Source: a virus. Taken from it: a stretch of DNA of 21,883 nucleotides. Under the pieces are notes generated by a model. The model was not told the DNA's origin. It saw only the letters and a list, made by a program, of their open reading frames with translations, and made no database searches. The DNA lies in the IMG/VR virus record IMGVR_UViG_3300006868_000134, positions 1-21,883 of that record. One strand, given 5' to 3'. The translations under genes were made by a program, and so were the position numbers. Of this stretch, positions 1-12,000 are shown one piece after another; position 1 is the first letter of the stretch, and the number at the start of each line of letters is the position of its first letter.

Positions 1-2
1 AT

Positions 3-3000
3 GGTAGTAACGAATATGATGTTTTACCCTTTGCTAATGCAAACTCTTACCCCGGCACAAAAGATTATATTGTTATTAATAGAGCAAGTCAAGATAGAAA
101 TCCTTGGACTAGGTATAATAGATGGTTTCATAGAGATATAATTGAACACGCATTAGAAGTTAACAATCAACCTGTTGCAGTTGATGAAAATCATCGCGCT
201 AGACGTCCGATTATTGAATTTGAAGCTGGACTTAGATTATATAATTATGGTACACAAGCAAAACAAGATATTGATTTAATTGATACAGTAACAACTGATG
301 TATTCTCAACAATTGAAGGAAAGATTGGTTACAACGTCGACGGTGTTGAATTATCAGAAAACATGAGAGTTTTATTTGCTGCAGATACAGACATATTAGT
401 AAGTGGCAAAATATATACTGTAAAATATGTTACTATAGGAAATGATAGACTATTAAGTTTAATTGAAACTGAGGATACTCTTCCTTTAGAAAATGAGACG
501 GTATTTATTAAACAAGGTACTCTTAACTCAGGAAAGACATATCATTTCCGTAACGGAAAATGGAACAAAGCACAAATTAAAACAGACACTAATCAGTGCC
601 CATTATTTGATTTATGTTGTCCACAAGGAAACGATTACTCTGACACAACACTTTTTAATAGTACTACTTTTAAAGGTACTAAAATATTTTCTTATAAAGA
701 AGGTACCGGAAAGCCTGATACTGAACTAGGATTTCCGCTATCTTATAGAAATATAGAAAATAGTGGTGATATAGTATTTGAGTTTAACTTATTAACAGAT
801 ACCTTTACAGTACAAGACGGTGATGAAATTAATGAAGTTTCTGTAAATACTTCTAATTTAAGAAAATATAGAAGTTTAGACGAATACAGTTGGGTTAACG
901 CATGGTCTAGTGTTCCGTTAGAAACTAAACAAAAGGTGTTAAGACAGTATGTTGTAAACGATGAACAAACTAATAATTTTGAAATTGATGTTTACAATAA
1001 TTCTGGAACAATTCAAGACTTAAAAACATTTGTTTTTGTGAATAATCAATTCCAAGTGTTCAATATTGATTATGAAATTAATAGAATTAATAAACGTGCT
1101 TATATAACATTTAATAACGATCTCAATACTAGTGATATTTTAGTTATTAAAACAACTAGCAATGAGCCTAAAAATTCTAATGGTCATTATGAAATTCCAG
1201 TAAACCATGAAAGAAATTCTTTAAACGACGATATTACAGAATTTACTTTAGGAAGTGTAATTGATCACGTAAGCACTATGATCGAAGATATTCCAGGATT
1301 TAATGGAAGATATCCTGGTCCTAGTAATATTAGAGATTTAGGAAATGTTGGATTATTTGGTAAGCGTTTTATAAAACATACTACACCAAATAATTTACCA
1401 ATTTATCATATTACTAATAAAGAATATAATATTGTTAACGCTCTTGAATATAGTAAAAATGAATATTCAAGATTTAAAAGACTATTTGTAGAGACAGCAA
1501 CTACTTTAGGATTTGACGGATTAACTAGAATACACTTTGACAAAGTATTACAAGAACTTAACAGAGATAAAATTAAAACACAGCCATTCTATTTTTCAGA
1601 TATGCTTGCTATTGGAAATTTATCAAATAGTATTGAGTATGAAGTTTTAGATTCGAGAAATATTTATTATGCACTTTCGCAGACGTTTAGTTTAAAACAA
1701 ATGACAGCGAAAAGTGTATTAGTATATCTAAACGGAACACAGTTAGTTTACGGAGTTGACTACACATTTAGTAACGACGGATTTGTTTTAATAGAAAGTT
1801 ATCAGAAAGAAGGCGACATTATTGAAATCTTTGAGTATGAAAATACAGACGGAAGTTATATTCCTCCTACTCCAACAAAGTTAGGACTTTACCCTAAGTA
1901 TCAACCACAATTAATAATAGATGATACATATATTTCAATTAATGAAACTGTAGGAGATGGACCGTTTAAAATATACGGCGAAACTGATACATTTGATAAT
2001 AATGTAGGAAAGCAAGGGTGGACTTATCCACTTTATACTAGTAAGCGTCTTGCAGAGTCTGTAGATAATAATTCAACTAGTATCAAAGTACATTTTAAAG
2101 GTCTAAATAAAATCTTTTATGCTCCGGCAACAGGAACAACATTTGGCGGTCAAGATAATTTTGACTACGACGAATACGTTGCTGGTGTAACAATGGTTCA
2201 AGGCCATGACGGAAGTTTAATTAGAGCTTATAAAGATTACAGAGACTTTTTATTATTAGAACTTGAAAAAAGAATATTTAATAACATTAAATCAGAATAT
2301 GATGTTTCATATCTTGATATTGCTAGTTTTGTTCCTGGTAAATTTAGAAAAACAGATTATACTAGAGAACAGGTTAATAATACACTGTTAAGAGATTTTA
2401 TCCAATGGAATAAACTAATTGACAATGATTATACACTAAATGATTTTTTTGATAGAACTAATCAATTTACATTCAACTATAGCAAAATGTCAAATAATAT
2501 TGACGCTAAATCATTGCCAGGTTTTTGGCGAGGGGTTTACAAAGAATTATTAGATACAGACCGCCCACATTCACATCCGTGGGAATGTTTAGGTTTCACT
2601 ATTAAACCAACTTGGTGGAATGAAGTGTATGGTCCAGCACCATATACTGGTAATAATCTCAATATGTGGAGTGACATAGAAAATGGTTATGTCAAAGAAC
2701 CGGGTAAACAAATTAAAGTTTTAAACAATTATATAAGACCAGGATTAACAAATTTTATACCTGTTGACGACCAAGGAAAACTAAAAACTCCATTACAAGT
2801 AAATTATGCAACAAATTCTTTCTTTAGATATATTTCAGCAGGGTTTGTATTTGGCGACATAAGTCCTGTAGAAAATGCTTGGAGGAAAAGTTCTGAATAT
2901 CCATTTGCATTATTAAGAGCATGGTTATTAAACAAACCTGCAAAAGTTATGGGTTTGGGATTTGATAAATCTAGAATTAAAAAGAATTTAGCTGGCCAAT

Positions 3001-6000
3001 ATGTTTATTCAACAAACTATAAGCATTTAAGATTAGACGAAATACAAATGCCTAATACAGTACAAGACAACACACGTATTGTTACATCCGGGCTTGTAAA
3101 TTATGTTTATAATTTGGTTGCAAGTAATGTATTATCTGTTTATGATGATTACAGAGATAATGTAAAAAATATTACTAATCAGCTAGGTATAAAACTTGGA
3201 GGATTTACAGATAAAAGTAAATTTAAATTAATATTAGATAGCAAAAGCCCATTAACTACACAAGAAAATAATATATATGTACCAGAAGAAAATTATCAAA
3301 TTTTCTTAAACACAAGCTCGCCTATTAAGACTTTAGTCTATAGTGGTGTAATTGTTGAAAAACAACCTAGTGGTTTTGTAATCAGAGGCTATAACGAAAG
3401 TACACCATATTTTGAATACTTTGAACCTAAAACTACTGCATCGGATATAGTTATTACAGTAGGCGGAATTTCTGAAAGTACAGTTGATTGGGCAGAGGAA
3501 AAATCATACTATAGAGGACAAGTTGTAGAAAATAATTTTAAGTATTATAGAGTTACTAAAAACTTTAAAAGCGGAAATACTTTTGATACATCTAATTTAG
3601 TTTCTCTACCAGAACTTCCAATAGTTGGCGGAAAACGTGCAACATTCAAACGTAATTTTGAACGTAATTTTGAAAATACACCTAAAAAATTATTATACGG
3701 ATCTAAGCTGCCCAATTCTCAAAGTGTTGTTGATTTTCTATTAGGATATGAAGCATATCTAAAATCCCAAGGAATGAAGTTTGATGTGTTTAACGATACA
3801 ACAAAATATGTCGAAAATTGGGATCATGCAGCTAGAGAATTCTTATTCTGGACAACGCAGGGCTGGGCTTCTGGTACAACAATATCACTAAGTCCAGCAG
3901 CTAAAGAATTAATATTAGAATCTAACTACTCTGTAGTTGATGATATATTTGATAATTTTTATAATTATGGAATTGCAAAATCAGACGGCAGGCTCTTAGC
4001 TAAAGAAAATATAACAATTTTTAGAGATGGAAATACGTTTAATGTAAAATCAATAAACACTGATGATGGATTATACAATTTAGTAATGCCTCTTGTACAA
4101 AAGGAGCATGTACTATTACTCGATAATCAAACTGTTTTTAATGATTTAATTTATAATCCAAGTACCGGATATAGACAAGAACGTCTTAAAGTTTTAGGAT
4201 ATAGATCAGACAACTGGAATGGAGCATTAGATATTCCGGGATTTATATATGATAGTGCAGAAATAACATCTTGGAAATCGTGGAAAGATTATAATATTGG
4301 TGATTTAATAAAATATAAACAATTTTATTATGTAGCAATATATCCTGTTAGTGGCTCAGAAAATTTTGAATCTAGTTATTGGTATAGATTAAGTGAAAAG
4401 CCCGAGTCTAAATTATATACAAACTTTGATTATAAAATTAATCAGTTTGCAGATTTTTATGACCTAGATAGTGATAATTTCGATGCTGAACAACAACGTA
4501 TGGCACAGCATTTGATTGGATATCAAAAGCGCAATTATCTTGCTAATATAATTACAGATGATGTAAGTCAGTATAAGTTTTATCAAGGATTTATACAAGA
4601 CAAAGGTACTAAAAATGCTATTACTAAGTTGTTTGATCCTTTAAGTAGTGCAAACAAGGATAGTATAGAATTTTATGAAGAGTGGGCTATACAAACAGGA
4701 AGATACGGCTCTGTAGATGATATAGAACAAGTTGAATATGTTATTAAAGAAGATAAAATTAAAGAGTCGCCACAACCGGTTGAGTTAGTACAAACATTAC
4801 CAACTGAGTCTTTTGATAAAATTTATAGAATTAAACCTGACGAAGTTTATGATAAACCTGAAAATTATAACCATAAACCTTTTCCAACAACTAAACTTAA
4901 AGAATATGTTGTTAGTGGAGGATATGTACACGACGACGATATAGAATATAAAGCAGGCACAATTGATGATCTTAATAACGGAGATATCAATCAATTGTCA
5001 ATTGGCGAATATATTTGGCTAACCCGCACACACGATAGTGACTGGACTGTTTATCAAATCACTGATAGTATTGCAAATGTAACAGCACTAACTGACGACG
5101 AAGAAACTTCAGAGTCAGGAAAACCTTTGTTTACAATCACGATTGATAAGTGGGCTGCACCTATTTTAAACATAGGAGATATTGTAGCAGTTAAAGGTGC
5201 TCAAGATTTTGCACTAAACGGTTTTTACAAAATTTATGCTATTAGTGGTTCAAAGATACAAATAGAATTACCTGTTGCTAACGAAGCAATTGAATTTAGT
5301 GAAGAAAATTATGTATTAATTAATTTAAGAAAAGTTAGAGTAGAAACGCTTGACGGATTAAACAACATTGTACAAGATTATGTTTATGATAATCAAACTG
5401 TTTGGGTAGACAATTATAAAGATAACTCTTGGGGAGTATTTAAAAATTCACCAGTGTATAGTAAAAATGATGAATTTAACAACCCTATTGAGATGCAAGA
5501 TGATAGTCAACAGTTCGGAAAAATTATAGATGCAACTGATAACAACAACAATGTATTTTTTGGAATTCCAACTAAAGAACTTTCTACTATTAATGATCAA
5601 GGTGTAACAATTAATATTAACAATGCTGGATCTGTATATCATTACAGACGCACTAGAGATATTAGCCCATTAACTAGAGATTCTGAAATAAATGTTCCAG
5701 AAGGATATTTTGATATTGAAAATGCAAATTTTGGAACAAGTATTTCAGTAAGTAGTGACGGCGAGTATCTTGCTGTAGGTATTCCAGGTGCATCTAATGT
5801 AAAAACTAGATTTATTGGAGAATTTAACAATTTTGGTCCTAATGGAACTGTACTAAATTCAACTTCTTATGTTAAAGGTGACATAGTAAAGTATAGAGAA
5901 AGTTTGTGGAAAGCAAACAGAGAAATTCTTCCGCAAATTGGAAGCCAAGAATTTTCAACTTTTGACACTTATACAAATATTATTGCAAATACTGATGCAG

Positions 6001-9000
6001 ATTCTACCACTATTAGATTGCTTGTTGCAGGTAATTCAGGACTTCCTGAAACAAGAGCAGATCATATTCTTGTAAGAGCTCCAAAGGATATGTATTTAGG
6101 TACACAAATAGGAGACAGAGTTAAATTAAATTGGAATCTCCGCAGTTATGCATTCCCTACATTAGATAACTATTATCCATTTGATCAGCAAATACCTGAA
6201 ATTACTACAGACTATATAAACGACGAACATGAAATTTTAGAAAAAGTTGATCATATTTTTAGACTACCGGCTTATTTGTCTTTGCCTGTTGTAGGAGATC
6301 TAATAACAACAGATACCGGAAGTGGCGAAGTTGTATATGTTGAATCAGATAGAGATTCTGGTGTAATCTATATTAATAATGTAACTGGTACTTTTGATAT
6401 TACAGGAGAACTTTATCTAAACAATGAATTTATTAGTTTATATACAGAAGAAGATACATTTAATCTAGCAGAAAATCTTGGAGGATTTTGGAAAATAGCA
6501 GCTCCTCTGCATTATAATAATAATACTAATTATGATATCGGCCAAGGTTTAGTTTATGCAGACGTATTAAGACAAACCGATACAAGAGATTCATTTGAAT
6601 ACTTTAATGTACAAACAACAGTCGGCGAAATTGGTAACTATATCAACAACAATAATAGAGCAAGTTTTTTAACCCATTTAAGTTATTATGGAGATAATGG
6701 AGGAGTTGAAACACAGTACCCAAGTAATAAATGGCTAGCACGAGTATCTAGTGACTTTGACGAAATAATACAGTCGGGCTACACTACTGTAGATTTTAGA
6801 TTATATAATTTGGAAAACAGAATAATAGATGTTGCTGCTTCTGGTTTTACATATGAACTTCTTAACAAAGAGCAAACTGTAATTGATCTCTGGGACGGAT
6901 ATATTGATTTTGAATTTACAGAATTTGACTTCCAAGGAAATGTATATGAACCTGTAATAGGAGACATACTTGAAGACGTACAAACACCATTTGACGAGTT
7001 TGGTAATTTAGCACAAACTAGCTATAATACAAGTACTGCCGAAGTAGTATTTTATCAAAGAAACTTTAATAGAGTTAGAGTATATGTTAAAAACATTACT
7101 GGCAACTGGTTAGAGTTAACTAATATCGGAAGAATAAAAATTAAACGTCTTGCAAATGAAACTGCAAGAGGTGTAGGCGATGTTGATCGTGTTATTGGAA
7201 CAATTGATAATTTTGATAACGATGTAGTTCTTGATAACCGTCCAAATAGTCCTTTAGGTAAACTAATAGTGTTTGAAGCAAGTGTTCCTTTTGATGCAAC
7301 AAAAGAATGGAACAATGTTATTCCTATTACAGATGAAGAATATTGGTTCTTTAAAGAAGAGACTAATGTACCTGGTGCATCAAGACCAGCTAATCCGCCT
7401 AACTCGTTAAGTAAAGATTATACACAAATTTATAATATTCCAGCTGACACATATGGAAATTCTAATGGACTAATTAACGAAGGCGTAGTTGCACTTTATT
7501 CTAAAACTTCAAAAGGTTCTTACGATCTAGCAGGAGTATACGCAAGTGAGTATGGTTCTGCTAATAGACGGTTTGGAGAAAAAGTAAAATTAACGAAAAA
7601 TAAAAGTTTTTATACCTTACTAGTTTCTAGTGCAGGCGACGGTTCTAGAGAAAATCCAGGATCGATAGAAATGTTTACTCATGGTTATAAAGATGAATCT
7701 GAGTATGCAGGATCATGGAGCGCGGTTAACGAATATAATAATGGAGACATTGTAAAATATACAGACGATTATTATATTGCACTTAAAGATTTAACAGCAC
7801 AGGATCAAACAGGAACTAGTATATTAGATACAACTAAGTGGAAATTAATTAGCTGGTCTAATGCAAAAGATTCAAATTACAGAGGAGAGTACAATAATAC
7901 TCAAACCTATGCTAAAGATTCTATTGTAAATATTGATGGTAGATTGTATCGTGCTAAAACTAATATTTCTGCAAATGTAAGTCTAACACTAAATGATTGG
8001 ACACTAATATCGGATAATATAGATTATTTAGGTTATTTGCCTAACTTGACTAATAACAGTTTTTATGATGAAACTGTTTACGATCCAGCTGATAATATTG
8101 CAAAGTTTAGTTATGCATTTGATGTTAGTAAAGACGGTACTGTATTAGTAGTTGTAAGTTTGTTAGATGATGTAGATAGTAGTATAGCAGGGTCTGCAAG
8201 AAAGCAAATTGTAATTTATAGACTCACTGACCATAAGTATTCTGTAAGCCAAATAATTGATGCTACTGATAGTTTAAATGGATTTGCTGATAGTGTAGAA
8301 ATCAATCCACAAGGAACTGTTATAGCAGTTACTGAGCCGTTTAATGATGATGTTAAAATAAATCAAGGCAAAGTACACATATACAAACAAACTAATGGAG
8401 AGTTTAGATTTACACAAACCCTTACTCCGCCAAATAATGAAGAAAGTGAAAGATTCGGCTATAGCATAAGTTTAGGAAGTGATAATTTAATTGTTTCAAG
8501 TCTCAATGGAGATATGAAAATACCAACAACTTTTGATCTTGATAATGGTATTGAAACTACATTTGATTTAGGATTTACAGAGTTTAGAAACATTATTAAA
8601 GACACAGGCGTTGTTTATGTTTACGAAAATATTGAAGACAGTCTAGTCTTTGCAGAATCATTTAGATACGATTCTGCAGAATTACTATTTGGAGAAACAC
8701 TATTAGCAAAAGACAATCATGTATATGTTGGTCTTCCTAGAAATGACATTGACGAAACTTTTGGAACAGTTATAGATTTCCGTAAAGGTAAAGGATTATA
8801 TGCTTGGAATAGAATTAGAGAACTTATTCCACCTGTAGATGTTTCTAAATTAAGAGGTGCTTTCCTTTACAATAAGAGACAAAACCAAATAGTAACTTAT
8901 TTAGATTATATTGATCCAATACAAGGCAAAATTGCAGGACCAGCGGAGCAAGAAATTACACATAAAGTTGGGTACGATCCTGCAAAATATAATGTTAGCT

Positions 9001-12000
9001 CATATAGAGGATTAGATACAGACGTATTTTGGGCAGACGAGCATGTTGGCGAAGTTTGGTGGAATTTAAATACAGCAAGGTTTGTATATCCTTACCAAGG
9101 AGATATCCAATATCAAAAGGCACACTGGAACGAATTACAACCAGGTGCAAGTATTGATGTTTATGAATGGGTAGAAAGTGATCTTATACCTAGCCAGTGG
9201 GATAATGTTGCAGATACTGAACTAGGAATAAAAACAGGTAAAAGCGGAACAAGCGTATATAGTGATGCTCAGTATTCTAGAAAGTTTGTTTACGATAATA
9301 TTTCACAAACTTTTAAATCAAAATATTATTTTTGGGTTGAAAGAAAACTAACTATACCAAACGTTGAAAATAGATCTTTAAGTGTATATGATATTGCAAG
9401 ATTAATTGCACAACCTAGAGAGCAAGGTTATAGACATATTAGTTTTACAGGCGACAATAGATTTATTCTAAATAATTGTGACAGTTTAATATATAACGAT
9501 GATATAGTCTTAAATGTTCGTTATTCGACAGGTCCGAAAAAAGAACAAAATGTACACAATGCATATTACTTAATGAGTGACGGTCTAGAAACAAGCAAAG
9601 TGCCTGTTGATATTGAACGTAAATGGATTGATAGTTTGATTGGTTATGATACTAACTTCAAACAAGTTCCAAATCCGTCTCTTACTGTAAAACAAAAGTA
9701 TGGTATACAAAACCGCCCTCGACAGTCAATGTTTATTAATAGATTTGAAGCATTGAAACAAGCAATTGAGCGTATTAATATTGTTTTAAAACAAAATATC
9801 ATAGTTGATGAATATGATATTAGTTTACTTCTAAGCAAAGAAGCCGCTCCATTAGCAGCAACTAACGAGTTTGATGTACAAATTGATACAGTTGAAGAAT
9901 TAAGATTTGTTGGAACAAACAAAGTTACACCGGCAAAATTAACTCCTGTTGTTAGTAATGGAAAAATTGTTAATGTAAGAATAGACAGTACTGGAAGAGG
10001 ATATAAAGTACCGCCTAGTTACAGAATTTACGGTTCTGGTACTGATGCTGAAATTGAAATTTCTATCAATAATATAGGACAAATAGAATCTGTTAATATA
10101 CTTAATGGAGGTACTGGTTATGACAACAATACTACTATTGGTTTAAGACAATTTACAGTTTTAGTTAATGCTGATAGTAATGTATTAGGTAGATGGGCAT
10201 TGTATTCTTGGGACAATGTTAATAAAGAATGGTTTAGAAAAAGTATTCAAGACTACGATGTTTCAAGATACTGGAATTATGAAGATTGGTATGCCGACAA
10301 CTATAATCAATTTACTGTTCCAAATTTTATTGTTGAACAATCTAGTGATTTACAATCAGTAGATGATAATATCGGTGATGTTGTTAAAATTAAAAACATT
10401 GGTTCAGGCGGCTGGTTACTATTAGAAAAAGAAGCAAATGAAGATACGGAAGATTATACAATTAATTATAAAACCGTAGGAAGAGAAAACGGCACAATAC
10501 AGTTTTTAGATTCTCTATACGATTATTCAAAGAATACTGTTGGATATGATAATAGAAGTTTTGATAGCTATTTTTATGATAACAATCCCGTTAATGAATT
10601 AAGATTAATCTTTAAGGCTATCAAAGAAAACATCTTTATTAATACATTAAAGGTTGAATATAATCAATTGTTTTTAGCAAGTTTACGTTATGTATTTGCA
10701 GAACAGCCATACGTTGATTGGGCATTTAAAACAAGCCTTGTAAAAGCAAGACACAATTTAGGTTATCTAGAGCAAGATATAACATTTAATTCAGATACTC
10801 TTGATAGCTATAAATCATACATTGAAGAAGTAAAACCTTTTAAAACTGTTATAAGAGAATTTGTTAGTTCTTATGAAAACATAGATAATACTAATAGTTC
10901 TATAAGTGACTTTGATCTTGCACCGTATTATGATAGTGCATTTAGTAAAATCCGTGCTTCGATCTCCAAAGTATTAGAAAGTCAAATAGTTAATACATCG
11001 TCAAATGAGAGTATATACCCTCGTAAGAATTGGACCGATAATAATGGATATAAAGTAAAAGACATTACTATTACAGATTCTGGAAGCGGTTATACTTATA
11101 AGCCAGTTATTACTATAGAAGGCGGTGGCGGCACAGGAGCAACTGCTGAAGCATATCTTGGGTACGGAAAAATTACTAAAATTAAAGTAACTAATCCAGG
11201 CAACGGTTATATTACAGCACCAACTATTAAAATAGAAGGTGCATTAATCGACGGCGGAACATCAGCAAAGGCTTCTGCAGTATTAGGCGACGGTGTTGTT
11301 AGAACTCCTAGTATTACTATTAAATTTGATAGAGTTAGTAAGACCTATTTAATTGAAACACTGGCTGAAACAGAAACATTATATGGCACAAATTTAAAAA
11401 CTGGTTTTGATTTAAAATGGCCAATGGATCTCCGCTCGTCAAATGTAAAAATTTATATTAATGGCGAAGAACAATTAAGAAGTACATATACATTTAAAAA
11501 TGTAACTAACAAAGATGCGGGTTATACTAGATCTCAAGGACATATAGAATTTACAAATCCTCCAGCAAATCTTGCAGAAATTGTTGTTGAATATCATAAA
11601 CCATTATCGATGCTAACAGCAACAGATAGAATTAATCATGGTTACAACCCACTTGATAATATGTTTGGTAATGATTTATCACAACTAATGACAGGTATAG
11701 ATTACGGTGGTGTTGAAATTACAAGTTTTAACTTTGGCGGCCCTTCAGGCTGGGACACTGATGGCTGGTATACAGATACATGGGACACGTTTGATAACAG
11801 CTATGAAGATTATGTGTTTACATTTGACGGATCAACAGTTGCAGTAGAACTTCCTAAGCCATTTGAAAATGGAGTAGTTTATAATGTTTACTTAAAACGT
11901 GCAGGGTCTGAAGAAAGTATTAGAATTGACGATCCAAATTACGGAACTAATAATCCTGTGTATAATCCTAATGCTCTAATGCAAAGTATTACAGGTGACG

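Larger units (their letters stand above)
5510..8795 (+). other. Seven-bladed FG-GAP/integrin-like beta-propeller inside the giant protein
   Basis: Seven copies of the blade pattern (FG, a beta strand, a D/N-x-G or similar turn, a hydrophobic 'VG.P' strand, then 'G.V.VY') can be lined up. They start near 5510 (QQFGKIID), 5727 (NFGTSISVSSDG), 7563 (RRFGEKVKL), 8100 (KFSYAFDVSKDG), 8280 (GFADSVEINPQG), 8452 (RFGYSISLGSDN) and 8685 (LLFGETLLAKDN). Closing strands such as GSVYHYRR, GVVALYSK, GSIEMFTHG, KVHIYKQ and GVVYVYE follow. Blade 2 is split: its closing strand GVVALYSK comes only near 7480, after about 1.65 kb of inserted coding sequence. A second insertion with two carbohydrate-binding-like modules lies between blades 3 and 4. 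Seven blades would close one propeller. The fold assignment is by motif only. Confidence 0.65.

Noticed and set aside
363-365. ATG at 363 as the start of the giant gene
   Set aside because: No ribosome-binding site lies before it, and the same frame codes without a stop back to base 3 with conserved-looking protein sequence.
493-729. 78-codon + strand frame inside the giant gene
   Set aside because: It lies wholly inside the giant gene in another frame, has no ribosome-binding site and has a low-complexity composition. It is a shadow frame.
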